NCBI GenBank assembly: GCA_014193115.1
Contig: BJHQ01000019.1
Location: forward strand, 1 to 64,000
Source: Planctomycetota bacterium
GTDB taxonomy: Bacteria; Planctomycetota; UBA11346
Direction of reading: 5' to 3'
Length of the DNA: 64,000 nucleotides
Position 1 is the first letter of the stretch. Each line of letters begins with the position of its first letter. The notes under the pieces are model-generated. The model searched no databases. It saw only the letters and a list, made by a program, of their open reading frames with translations, and was not told where the DNA came from. A program made the position numbers and the translations under genes. Shown here in pieces: positions 17,168 to 26,130 of the stretch.

Positions 17168-17445
17168 CCCAGGGAGCGCAGGCTTTAGCCACCTGGCAAG
17201 ACTTTTGCGAATTCGATTCGCTGTTCATGGGCCGCAAGCCTGGCCGCGCAGGCTTTAGCCTGCTGGCATACCGCTGGTCATGAGTTCAGCCTGAAGCCTC
17301 CTGAGTTGTCGCTGGTGATGCGTGCAGGCTGAAGCCTGCGCTCCCAGCAGCACACAACCCTCATTTCTATGGCTTGTTGCCAGCCGCAAGCCTGGGAGCG
17401 CAGGCTTTAGCCTGCTGGGGTGCGACTGGTGATGCGTGCAGGCTG
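17168..17445. repeat. Interspersed palindromic repeat cluster, family C
   Basis: The 416-base gap between the phosphatase and protease genes is filled by copies of GCGCAGGCTTTAGCC (17176, 17246, 17398) and GTGCAGGCTGAAG (17322, 17437). The arms at 17324-17347 and 17392-17415 are a 24-base inverted repeat with one mismatch and a 44-base loop, enough for a strong stem in RNA or cruciform in DNA. No gene is seen in the gap. Confidence 0.85.
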
Positions 17446-17568
17446 AAGGAGGCTGGCCACAGCGTCTGCGGTGAAGCGATGTTTCGGCGATGCCTGCGCA
17501 CGCTTGGCTCAGACTCGCCGCGGCAGTAAGGTTGAATTTGCTCAGCCCCCCGCGACCAGGACGCCCCC

Positions 17569-20430
17569 GTGAACCGACTCCGCCTCCCGCTTGTCGCCAG
17601 TCTGCTGGCCTCTGCCGCGATCCTGAGCGCCGGTGAGCCGCCGCGACCCTTTCCCGACATGGCGATCTCGGTCGGCCAGATCCTGTCCCAGGCGTATTAC
17701 GACCAGCGGGCCTTCCAGCCCGAGCATCTGCGGGTCATGGTGAGCCAAGGACTGCGCGCCTTGGAGGAATCCGAAACCGCGATCGAGACGACCTGGCGCG
17801 GCGATCAGATCGCGGTGCTGATCGCCCCGGCCTCGGCGCCGTCCTTGGTCAAGGCCGCGCCGCCGACGTCTCTCGACGAGGCCATGGAGATTCTGGAGCG
17901 AGTCCGGGCCGTGGTCGGGACTTCGCCCTTCACCGACATCCACAAACGTGAGCTCGACTATGCCATGCTCAATGGCGCGTTGCGCTCCCTCGATCCCCAC
18001 AGCCTGATCCTGCCTCCCGAAATCGCCCAGGAGTTCACCGAGGACATCCAAGGCGAGTTCTTCGGCATCGGCGCCATCCTGCGCGAGGACGAAGGCACGG
18101 TGCTGATCGAGCGGGTGCTGCCCGGACTGCCCGCCGAGCGCACCGGCGTCGAGGACGGCGACGCGATCGTGGCGGTGGATGGCGAGAAGACCGCCGGCCT
18201 GTCCCTCGGCCAGGTCGTGCGCCGGATCAAAGGCGCCCGCGGCACCACCGTGCGCCTGACCATCGACCGCAAGAACAAGCCCGGTCCCTTCGTGCTGCCG
18301 ATCGTCCGCAACCTGGTGACCCCGGTCACCGAGCGGGCGGTGCGCCTGGGCGACGTCGGCTATGTCCGGATGGACGAGTTCCATGCCGTCACCGGCCGCA
18401 ACCTCGCCAAAGAGCTTGGCAAATTGCAGGAGCAGGGTCCGCTGGCGGCCCTGGTCCTCGACCTGCGCTACAATGGTGGCGGGCTGCTCGATCAGGCCCG
18501 GCTGGTGGCGGACTTCTTCCTGACGGGCGGCAAGGAGATCGTGCGCACCGTCGCCGCCGGACAGGATCCGACCAAACTGATGAGCACGGCCAACGAGCTG
18601 GTCACCGCCCCGGTGGTGGTCCTGGTGTCGTCCGGCACCGCCAGCGCCAGCGAGATCGTCTCCGGAGCCCTCCAGCTCCAGGGCCGGGCGATCATCGTCG
18701 GAACCGCGACCTTCGGCAAAGGCTCGGTGCAGAGCATCAAGACCCTGCGCGACGAGAGCCGGCTGAAATTGACCATCCAGGAATACCAGCTGCCCGGCGG
18801 GGTGTCGATCCAGCGCATCGGAGTCAGTCCGGATCTCCATCTGGTCGGCCGCAGCGTTGGCGAAGACGGCACGGTCGACCTGATGCCGTTCACCGGCCGG
18901 CGCGAGGCCGACGACGAATTCGCCCTCGGCGACCATGGCACCTATCGCGAAAAGACCACGTTCGAGCTGCCCTGGGTCGAAGCGTTCGAGAATAAGGATC
19001 TGATCCGCAAGCACGCCATCGCCGCCCGGGACTTCATCCCTGATCAAGAGGCCTCGCTGGTCATCCAGCTGCTCCAGGAGGCCGCTTCAGCCCCGGATTG
19101 GGCGACAGCGGTGGCCGCGGCCCACGCTGATGGGAAATTGCGCTCGCTGCTCCTCGACCGCCTGCGCGGGCCGGTCGCCAAGCGCGCCGAGGCCGAGCAG
19201 GCCGCCCTGGCCGCCGCTTTGGCCAAGGCTCCGGACCCGGTGGTGTGGGGCGAGGCTTCCGTGGTCAAGCCCGGCGATCTCGTGGTGCGTTATGATGGGC
19301 CGAAGGATCTCGTCCCCGGCGAGACCGCCGAGCTGAAATTCGTCGTCGAGAACCATGGTTCCGCCACCGCCGGACGGGTGTGGGGGCTGATCGAGGCCGA
19401 CCGGCGCAGCGCGCTGTGGGAAGACGAAGTCGTCATCGGCATGATCCCCGCAGGCGGGTCGGCCACCGGCCGGCTGCGTTTTTCGGTGCCGCCGCGGATG
19501 ACCGGCGGCACCGCGGCCGCGCCGATCGAGGAGCGCTTCGCCGTGGCTCTCAAGACCGATGGCAATGACCGTGAACTGGCCCGTCTGGCGGTGGGGCTGA
19601 ATGTCGTCCAGCGCCCCATGCCGCACCTGAGCTTTTCCTGGAAGATCGAAGGGATCCCCGAACAGGGCCTGGGCTTGGACCAGGAAGGCTCGCTGCGCCT
19701 GACGGTGATCAACGATGGCGATGCCCCCACCGGACCGAGCGTCGATGTCGCGGTGTTCAAGGACAACGATCCGTTCGTGGTCATCGGCAGCAGCCGGATG
19801 CGCACCGCCGGACCGATCCCGGCCGGCGGCCACGAGACCATGCCGCCGGTGTCGCTGCGGGTGCGGCCCAGCTACAAGCGCGCCGATGGCGTCGAGCAGC
19901 GGTTCACCGGCGACAACGTGACCTTGCAGGTGCGGATGTTCGAGCGCCTGGATGAGGACGCGGTCCGCGACCGGCGCGGTCGCGCCGACCTGTTCCATGT
20001 GCTGTCGATCCCAGTGCGCGAGGTCGTGCGGGGCGGGATGCTGCTCCAGCCTCGGCTCGAACCGGTGGGGATCGTGCGCAAGCCGGGCAATGTGGTCGAC
20101 CTGACCGTGCTGGTGACCGACGATGATCCGGAGGTCGTCGCCCTGTTCCAGAACCGCGACAAAATCGATCTGCGTCCGTCGAGCCGCCTCGAAGGCGACG
20201 GCAAGCGCCTGCCCGGGCCATCGGGACCCGACCTGCCCAAGGCCGAATTGCGCCAGCTCCGCTACACCACCTCGCTGACCTTGCAGCCTGGCCTGAACGA
20301 GCTGCGGGTGGTGGCGACGGATGCATCGAAGATGAGCGAATACCTCAATCTGCGCCTGTGGGGCGACGGCGTGGCGCAAACCGCCAAGACCGCCAAGCCG
20401 GGACCAGCGCCGACCGAGGTTGTGCCTTGA
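17569..20430 (+). CDS. Carboxyl-terminal-processing S41 protease with PDZ and long C-terminal extension
   Basis: This 953-residue protein starts at GTG 17569. A signal peptide (about 1-21, cleaved near LSAG) sends it to the periplasm. A PDZ domain lies at about 155-235 and the S41 fold at 262-420. The catalytic pair is S359 in SSGTASASE and K384 in TFGKGSVQ, with the 25-residue spacing known for CtpA. Beyond about 560 come two Ig-like/CARDB-type beta segments with VVENHGSATAGRVWG and TVINDGDAPTGPS, unusual for CtpA but seen in large S41 proteins of myxobacteria. It starts a tightly overlapping run with purN and the hotdog gene. Confidence 0.88.
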   Translation: MNRLRLPLVASLLASAAILSAGEPPRPFPDMAISVGQILSQAYYDQRAFQPEHLRVMVSQGLRALEESETAIETTWRGDQIAVLIAPASAPSLVKAAPPTSLDEAMEILERVRAVVGTSPFTDIHKRELDYAMLNGALRSLDPHSLILPPEIAQEFTEDIQGEFFGIGAILREDEGTVLIERVLPGLPAERTGVEDGDAIVAVDGEKTAGLSLGQVVRRIKGARGTTVRLTIDRKNKPGPFVLPIVRNLVTPVTERAVRLGDVGYVRMDEFHAVTGRNLAKELGKLQEQGPLAALVLDLRYNGGGLLDQARLVADFFLTGGKEIVRTVAAGQDPTKLMSTANELVTAPVVVLVSSGTASASEIVSGALQLQGRAIIVGTATFGKGSVQSIKTLRDESRLKLTIQEYQLPGGVSIQRIGVSPDLHLVGRSVGEDGTVDLMPFTGRREADDEFALGDHGTYREKTTFELPWVEAFENKDLIRKHAIAARDFIPDQEASLVIQLLQEAASAPDWATAVAAAHADGKLRSLLLDRLRGPVAKRAEAEQAALAAALAKAPDPVVWGEASVVKPGDLVVRYDGPKDLVPGETAELKFVVENHGSATAGRVWGLIEADRRSALWEDEVVIGMIPAGGSATGRLRFSVPPRMTGGTAAAPIEERFAVALKTDGNDRELARLAVGLNVVQRPMPHLSFSWKIEGIPEQGLGLDQEGSLRLTVINDGDAPTGPSVDVAVFKDNDPFVVIGSSRMRTAGPIPAGGHETMPPVSLRVRPSYKRADGVEQRFTGDNVTLQVRMFERLDEDAVRDRRGRADLFHVLSIPVREVVRGGMLLQPRLEPVGIVRKPGNVVDLTVLVTDDDPEVVALFQNRDKIDLRPSSRLEGDGKRLPGPSGPDLPKAELRQLRYTTSLTLQPGLNELRVVATDASKMSEYLNLRLWGDGVAQTAKTAKPGPAPTEVVP

Positions 20431-20978
20431 GCCAGAAACGGCTGGGCATCCTGGTGTCCGGATCGGGCAGCACCTATGCCAACCTGGTCGAGGCCATTCG
20501 CGCAGGCCAGGTGCCAGCGGTCATCGCCGTGGTGGTCTCGTCCCGGGCCGATGCCTTCGGGCTGGTCAGGGCTGAGCGTTTCGGCCATCCGCGGGTGGTG
20601 GCCGCCACGGCGACGGCGGTGACGGCGGCGCTGGTCGAGCATGGCGCGGAATGGGTGGCGATGTGCGGCTGGTTGCGCTTCTGGGATCCGCCTGCGCCCT
20701 TTGCCGGCCGGACCATCAACGTCCATCCCAGCCTGCTGCCACGCCACGGTGGTCGCGGCATGTATGGAACCCATGTCCATGCGGCGGTGCTGGCCAGCGG
20801 AGATCCCGAGTCCGGCTGCACCGTCCACCAGGTCGCCGGGGCCTATGACAGCGGGGCGATCCTCGCCCAGAGCCGGGTTCCGGTCCTGGCTGGCGACACC
20901 GCCGAGACCCTCCAGCAACGGGTCCAGGCAGCAGAGCGCGAGCTGTATCCGCGGGTCTTGGCGGACCTGCTGCGATGA
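20427..20978 (+). CDS. purN: Phosphoribosylglycinamide formyltransferase
   Basis: This 183-residue enzyme of purine synthesis adds the formyl group from 10-formyltetrahydrofolate to GAR. It has the phosphate-binding LVSGSGST near the N-terminus and the catalytic NVHPSLLPRHGG (Asn and His of the active site), followed by GCTVHQVAGAYDSG with the catalytic aspartate. The start is TTG 20427, which overlaps the protease stop in TTGA. No other start lies at the right place. The next gene overlaps its stop (ATGA). The placement between a protease and a fatty-acid-type protein is unexpected and probably reflects operon packing. Confidence 0.88.
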   Translation: MSQKRLGILVSGSGSTYANLVEAIRAGQVPAVIAVVVSSRADAFGLVRAERFGHPRVVAATATAVTAALVEHGAEWVAMCGWLRFWDPPAPFAGRTINVHPSLLPRHGGRGMYGTHVHAAVLASGDPESGCTVHQVAGAYDSGAILAQSRVPVLAGDTAETLQQRVQAAERELYPRVLADLLR

Positions 20979-21979
20979 CGCCTGCCCCCGCCATCGGCCC
21001 CGGAAGCGGCCGGCTTGAGCCCCTCCGGGCCGGGGAGATGATGCGGGCTTCCATGAACGCCGTGACCCTCGACCACCGGGCCCTGGAGGCCTACCTCCCG
21101 CATCGGGGGGTGAACCTCATGCCTGACCAGGTCGAGCTGTCCGCGGATCGCAAAATATCCAAATCCACCACGGTGGTTCCGTCCGACGACCAGCGCGGCC
21201 GCGGGATTCTCGGCCGCAGCGGCGACGGCCGTTCCGTATGGTCCGAACCGTTCATCGCTGAGCTGATGGCCTTGACCGGCGTGCCACTGCTCCACGAACG
21301 GCTCGCGCCCAAGGGCAACGTGGCGGTGTTCTCGATGATCAGCCGGGTGGTGGTGCCGGTGCTGCCGGACCTGGCGGGCAAGCTGCTCGGGCGGGCGGAA
21401 ATCACCCGCGATCGCGGCGATTTCACCGTCTTCCGCACCCAGGCCGAAGGCGTGCAAGGGGTCTGCCTCGAAGCCGAGGTCATGTCGGGCGTCGCCCGGA
21501 TGGAAGACATCTCGGGCGCGGCGATCAGACCCTTCGCCGGGCCGCTGCCGGGTGATCCGGTCGATCCGGCGTGGTTCGCCTACAAAGCCCCCGCGATGCG
21601 TTTCGTCGACACCGTGGTCCTGGCCGACCCTGCGTCAGGCAAAGCGGTGTGCGCCTATCGCTATCCTGAAGACCATCCGTTCGTTGCTGGGCATTTCCCG
21701 AGTGCGGCGTTGATGATGGGTGTCACCCAATGGCAGGCCGTCGCCGATGCCGCCTGGGCGGCCCGGGCCAAGCTCGGCCTGACCGGATCGGTGGTCGCCA
21801 GCGGCCGGCTGGTCCGGCCCGATGGCGCCGAAGTGGTCGACGTGCGCGAACTGGTGCTGGTCCCCGATGCCGCCGGCCTGCCGCGGATCGCCTCGACCAA
21901 ACGCATCGCCTTCCGTGAGCCGGTCAGACCTGGGGACGGCCTGCTCGCCGAGGTCACGGTCTCGGTTCACGCCGGCTGA
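20975..21979 (+). CDS. Tandem hotdog-fold protein (FabZ-like)
   Basis: This 334-residue protein appears to contain two hotdog domains. The second, at about 210-330, has YPEDHPFVAGHFPSAALMMG, the FabZ/FabA-type active-site segment with His near 234. The first, about 28-170, has YLPHRGVNLMPDQVEL, a weaker form of the opening 'LPHR.P.L..D'. Single-chain double hotdog enzymes act as acyl-ACP or acyl-CoA dehydratases or thioesterases. The start is either ATG 20975, overlapping the purN stop, or ATG 21038, 21041 or 21053. A lipid-modification role is inferred. The substrate is unknown. Confidence 0.7.
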   Translation: MTPAPAIGPGSGRLEPLRAGEMMRASMNAVTLDHRALEAYLPHRGVNLMPDQVELSADRKISKSTTVVPSDDQRGRGILGRSGDGRSVWSEPFIAELMALTGVPLLHERLAPKGNVAVFSMISRVVVPVLPDLAGKLLGRAEITRDRGDFTVFRTQAEGVQGVCLEAEVMSGVARMEDISGAAIRPFAGPLPGDPVDPAWFAYKAPAMRFVDTVVLADPASGKAVCAYRYPEDHPFVAGHFPSAALMMGVTQWQAVADAAWAARAKLGLTGSVVASGRLVRPDGAEVVDVRELVLVPDAAGLPRIASTKRIAFREPVRPGDGLLAEVTVSVHAG

Positions 21980-21991
21980 CCCGCCTACTCC

Positions 21992-22606
21992 ATGCAACCT
22001 CCGCCCGGCGAAGCCAACGACGAGGAACTGGTCGAACGCTGCCAGCGGGGCGACGACGCGGCGTTTGAAATCCTGTATCGCCGCTACCAGCGGCCGATCA
22101 TGGCCTACATCTATCAAATCACACGGAATTACGACGACAGCGCCTGCATCGCCCAAGACGTGTTTATGCGGGTCTACGAGCACGTCGACCGCTTCGACCT
22201 GACACGGCGGTTCTCGACCTGGTTCTACACCATCGCCCGCAATGCGGCGATCGACTACCTGCAAGCCCGCGGCCGGCGGGTCATGGCCAGCTTCACCGAT
22301 CTCGATCGCGAGGACGAGGGCAACTCCATCGCCGACCAGGCCAGCGCACCGGGGGAATCGGTGGACCGCCGCCTGGCGCGGGCCGAATCGACCGCCGAAC
22401 TGGCCAAGGCCCTCGATGATCTTCCCCAGATTTACCGCGAGATCATCGAACTGATCATCTTCCAGGAACGGACCTACGACGAGGCCTCCACCATCCTCGG
22501 CGGTGTCAGCCAGGGCACCTTGCGCAGCCGGATGTTCCATGCCCTGCGCCGGATGCGCACCACCCTGGAGCGGGTCGGCGGCGCCCAGGGCGAGAATTTC
22601 GTCTGA
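21992..22606 (+). CDS. ECF-type RNA polymerase sigma factor
   Basis: This is a 204-residue sigma-70 family protein. Region 2 spans about 25-95 (FEILYRRYQRPIMAYIYQI, then DVFMRVYEHVDRFD and FSTWFYTIARNAAIDYLQ). A spacer rich in Asp/Glu/Ala follows, then region 4 (about 145-195) with LPQIYREIIELIIFQ and YDEASTILGGVSQGTLRSRMFHALRR. The 13-base gap after the hotdog gene suggests one transcript. No anti-sigma gene is adjacent. The next gene is on the other strand. Confidence 0.92.
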   Translation: MQPPPGEANDEELVERCQRGDDAAFEILYRRYQRPIMAYIYQITRNYDDSACIAQDVFMRVYEHVDRFDLTRRFSTWFYTIARNAAIDYLQARGRRVMASFTDLDREDEGNSIADQASAPGESVDRRLARAESTAELAKALDDLPQIYREIIELIIFQERTYDEASTILGGVSQGTLRSRMFHALRRMRTTLERVGGAQGENFV

Positions 22607-22637
22607 TCGGCCATCGCCGAGTGGCGCAGCGTATCGA

Positions 22638-24788
22638 TTAGCGGCGGACCAGGCGCGACGCGAACCAGAGGCCGGTGACGCCCAAAGCGAGCAGCGCCCA
22701 CAGGGTCGGCTCGTTACGCTCCTTGACCCAGGGTTCGATGAAGGGCAGCACCATCAATCCGTTGTGCAAGGCATGGACCACCACCGCCGGCCAGATCGAA
22801 CCGGTGCGCAGGACCAGCGTCGCCAGGAAAATGCCCAAGGTGAATTGCGGGAAGAATCGCCACGGCGAAAGATGCATCGCCGCGAACAGGAACGAGGTGA
22901 CGACGATGGCGCCGCGGTCGCCGATGCCGCGGCGCAGGCCGGCGAGCAACGTGCCGCGGAACAGCGGCTCCTCGCACAATCCCGGGGTGATCGTGACCAG
23001 AACGAGCAGCCCGACCGGGCCGATCGCGTGCTGCAAAGTGGTGAGCTTCTCGGCCATCGCATGGGGATAGAGGTCCTTGGGCAGGTAGATCTCCTGCAAT
23101 CCAAGCCAGGCCAGGCTGGCGCAACCGGCGAACGGAACCGCGATCCCGGCCGCCAGCCAGGCCTGGCGCTTGGGCATGGTCAGAAACAACGTCTGGCGCA
23201 GGTCATGGTTCCCGAGCCAGCAGTGGAGCAGCACCGGCAGCAGCAGCGCCGCCATCAGCGGACCTGCGACCTCAGCCAAAGGTCCGGCCATCGCCAGCAA
23301 CGGTTGCAGGCCGATGAACAGGCCGAAGCACAGCGCGAACAGGCCGAGGGCTTCCAGCGCACCTGGGCTGGGCGGCGCTTCACCCCAGCGCCGCCAGCGG
23401 CCCCAGCCGGCCCGGACCAGGCCCGGATAGCAGAAGGATTCCTCATCGAGCAGGCGCACCGCCCAGCCGGTGACGACCCAGGCCCAGGCCAGCGACCCGC
23501 CCAGGGCGAGCAGCAGATGCATCCACGGCGGATCGTTGACCAGCAGGCATTCGCGCAGCGCCAGCAGCGGTCCAGCGACCGGCACCAGGTCCATCGCCCA
23601 ACCCGGCCGGGCATCGGGGATCAGCGAGATCGACGCCGCCACCACCACCGACAGCAGCAGCGGCGTCAGCTGGTTCTGGGCCTCCCGGGTGGTGGCGGCG
23701 AGACCAGCCATCGCCAACGACAGCGAGCCGAGCAGGATCGTGACCGGCACCAAGACGACAAACGCCAGGACGAGCGTTCCGATCCCGGCCGACAGCAGCC
23801 CATCGAGGGGCAGGCTGGGGCCGGCTTGCCGAAAGTGGCTGGCGGCGATGCCCAGGGTCGCGGCCAACGACAGCAGGTTCAGCGCGACCGCACCCACCCC
23901 GGCCCCCACCGCCACCACCAATTTTCCAAGAAATAACTCCCGCCGGCCAGCCGGCAGGCTGAGCAGCGTTTCGAGCGAACCGCGTTCCCGTTCGCCAGCC
24001 ATCAGATCCACCGCCACCATGAACACTCCGCTGGTAGCGAGCAACGCGAGCAGCATTGGCAGGATGCCGGCCAAGGCGCTGCGCAGGGCCTCGGCCCGGG
24101 CCGCCACCGGCCAGGTTTCCGCAGTGATCGGAGTCAATGCGGCTGGCGGCAAGCCGGCCGCGGTCAGCCGAGCTTCGACCATGGCGCGTTTCCATGCGGC
24201 AACCGCTTCTTCTGCGACGGCCGGGGCGCTGCCGCGCCGTCCGGCGCCGTCATCGATGACCAGGATCGTTCGCAGGCGGCGGCCTGTGGCTGGTGCTGGA
24301 TGCTCGTCCCGTTCGACCCACAGCGCGCAGGCCAGGTGCAAGCGGCGCAATTCCGTGGCGATCTGGGCCCGGGCGGCGGCCTCAGCAGGCGATTCGCTCT
24401 CTGGTTGCGACCGGTTGTCGAGCTGGCTGGACGGGCGCAGAGCAGCCAGCCGGCGGATCGCTGCGCCCACGGCGGCGTGGTCGGCAGGCGCCAACGCGAC
24501 CGCGTCAGCTCGCGGCGAACGGGTCGCGGTCGGCGGCGAGCCAGGCGATTCCGGTGCGATCAGGGCGGCTTCCACCGCCTGGACCAGCTCGGGCGGCGCG
24601 TCGATCAGGGCCAGCCGGGGAGGCGCGACCGTGGCCAGTTTCGCCACCTGGCCGACCTGGAGCAGAAACAGTGCGAGCAGCGGATAGAGCAGCGCCGGCA
24701 GCACCAGGTGCAGGAACAAGGTCCGGCGATCGCGCAGGATTTCTCGGGATTCCTTGCCGATCGCCAGCCGCAGGTGGTTCCAGTTCAT
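22638..24788 (-). CDS. ABC exporter permease fused to CPBP intramembrane protease
   Basis: The 716-residue membrane protein has an N-terminal NatB/ABC-2-type permease half (first membrane segment near 22-42, long extracytoplasmic part 55-235, then a hydrophobic block 235-420 with AGERERGSLETLLSLPAGRRE). The C-terminal half is a CPBP (CAAX-type) protease with CEEPLFRGTLL (about 590-600), FAAMHLSPWRFFPQF and HALHNGL, the three metal-site motifs. Such fusions occur in planctomycetes. The ATPase gene lies 13 bases upstream on the same strand. It may export and trim or sense a peptide or bacteriocin-like substrate, which is inference. Confidence 0.9.
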   Translation of the reverse strand: MNWNHLRLAIGKESREILRDRRTLFLHLVLPALLYPLLALFLLQVGQVAKLATVAPPRLALIDAPPELVQAVEAALIAPESPGSPPTATRSPRADAVALAPADHAAVGAAIRRLAALRPSSQLDNRSQPESESPAEAAARAQIATELRRLHLACALWVERDEHPAPATGRRLRTILVIDDGAGRRGSAPAVAEEAVAAWKRAMVEARLTAAGLPPAALTPITAETWPVAARAEALRSALAGILPMLLALLATSGVFMVAVDLMAGERERGSLETLLSLPAGRRELFLGKLVVAVGAGVGAVALNLLSLAATLGIAASHFRQAGPSLPLDGLLSAGIGTLVLAFVVLVPVTILLGSLSLAMAGLAATTREAQNQLTPLLLSVVVAASISLIPDARPGWAMDLVPVAGPLLALRECLLVNDPPWMHLLLALGGSLAWAWVVTGWAVRLLDEESFCYPGLVRAGWGRWRRWGEAPPSPGALEALGLFALCFGLFIGLQPLLAMAGPLAEVAGPLMAALLLPVLLHCWLGNHDLRQTLFLTMPKRQAWLAAGIAVPFAGCASLAWLGLQEIYLPKDLYPHAMAEKLTTLQHAIGPVGLLVLVTITPGLCEEPLFRGTLLAGLRRGIGDRGAIVVTSFLFAAMHLSPWRFFPQFTLGIFLATLVLRTGSIWPAVVVHALHNGLMVLPFIEPWVKERNEPTLWALLALGVTGLWFASRLVRR

Positions 24789-24801
24789 CGGCCTCGACCC
24801 G

Positions 24802-25527
24802 TCATGCCGGCTCGCTCAGCAGGCGGTGGATCGCCTCGGCCAAGTCGAGATCGCCAGCGACCGCGGCGGGCGCGCCGTCGGCCACTACCTGGCCATGGGC
24901 CAGCACCACCAGCCGATCGGCCAAGGCGCTGACCTCGGCGACGATGTGGGTGGCGAACAGCACCAGGCGGCCAGGACGGATGATGGTGCGGACCGAATCG
25001 ATGAAGGCCCGAGCTGCGACCACGTCCAGGCCGGTGGTGGGCTCGTCGAGGATGATCAGATCGGGATCCGCGATCAGGGTCCGGGCCAGACCCAGGCGCT
25101 GGGCCTGGCCGGTGGACAGGCCGGACACCCGCTGCCCGAGGATCGGGGCCAGGCCAAAGGTCTCAGCCACGGCGGCGGTGCGCTCGGCCAACAGATCTCC
25201 GGTCAGGCCGTGGAAGCCGCCTGCAAGCTGGAGCACTTCCGCCACGGTCAGCCGAGGCCAGAGCCGGGTGGTGGTGGACAGGTAGCCGAGCGTCCGGCGG
25301 ACCGCGGCTGGCTCGGCGACGGCATCAATGCCGGCGACCGTGATCCGGCCGTGATCGGGTTTCATCAAGGTCGCGATCAAGCGGAGCAGCGTGCTTTTCC
25401 CGGCGCCGTTGGCCCCGACCAGGGCGACCACGCCGGCATCCAGGGTCAGATCGATGCCATCGACCGCCGCCACTGGACCGCGTCCGGGGTCATAGAAGCG
25501 CTTGGCCACGTCCGACAGGATCAGCAC
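24802..25527 (-). CDS. ABC transporter ATP-binding protein (NatA-like)
   Basis: This 241-residue ATPase powers the permease-protease encoded next to it. It has Walker A GANGAGKST, signature LSTGQAQRLGLARTL, Walker B LIILDEPTTGLD and the switch histidine in FATH. The start is uncertain. GTG 25527 fits the point where family homology (LILSDVAKRFY) begins, but a frame open to 25659 would add 44 Pro/Ala-rich residues, and no strong ribosome site is seen at either. It is divergent from panD. Confidence 0.88.
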   Translation of the reverse strand: MLILSDVAKRFYDPGRGPVAAVDGIDLTLDAGVVALVGANGAGKSTLLRLIATLMKPDHGRITVAGIDAVAEPAAVRRTLGYLSTTTRLWPRLTVAEVLQLAGGFHGLTGDLLAERTAAVAETFGLAPILGQRVSGLSTGQAQRLGLARTLIADPDLIILDEPTTGLDVVAARAFIDSVRTIIRPGRLVLFATHIVAEVSALADRLVVLAHGQVVADGAPAAVAGDLDLAEAIHRLLSEPA

Positions 25528-25682
25528 GGCAGGGATCGTGCCGGGCGGCTCATCCCCGCCAGCCAGACCCGGTGGGCGTGGACTGATCGGGTTGGGCGAG
25601 GGCGACGCGCGAGCAGGCCTGCGGGCGGCCTGGGGCTTGTTCGCGGCTGCGCATTCCACGATGCCGCGCCCCGGGAGGTCAC

Positions 25683-26030
25683 ATGAGGATCACGCTGCTC
25701 CAGGCCAAGCTCCACCGCGGCGCAATCACCGCCTGCCGGCTCGACTACGAGGGCAGCCTGACCTGCGACCCCGACCTCTACGAGGCCGTCGGCATGCGCC
25801 CCTACCAGCAGATCCACGTCCTCAACTGCAATAATGGCGAGCGTTTCGTGACCTATTTGATCGAAGGCCGGCGCGGTTCGCGTGAGATGCAGGTCAATGG
25901 CCCGGCCGCCCGGCTGGCCCAGGTCGGCGACCGGATCATCGTGCTGACCTATGCCGATTTCGAGGTCGCCGAGGTTTCCGCCCACCATCCGGTGGTGCGG
26001 GTGCTGAATGAACGCAACCAGTTCACCTGA
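25683..26030 (+). CDS. panD: Aspartate 1-decarboxylase (beta-alanine synthesis)
   Basis: The 115-residue proenzyme cuts itself between G24 and S25 in the motif DYEGSLT to create the pyruvoyl cofactor and then decarboxylates aspartate to beta-alanine for pantothenate. K9, H11 and R12 of the N-terminal strand (QAKLHRGAIT) and the NGPAARL segment near 70 are as in the family. The length is slightly below the usual 117-139. The gene stands alone. Other pan genes are not in the window. Confidence 0.92.
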   Translation: MRITLLQAKLHRGAITACRLDYEGSLTCDPDLYEAVGMRPYQQIHVLNCNNGERFVTYLIEGRRGSREMQVNGPAARLAQVGDRIIVLTYADFEVAEVSAHHPVVRVLNERNQFT

Positions 26031-26130
26031 ACCGGATTCCCCATCCCGTGTGAATGAGGCCAGGGGATCGACCGCAGCCACGCCCTGGGTTGCGGCCTGG
26101 AACACCTAGTCTGACTCGACAGGACCGCAC

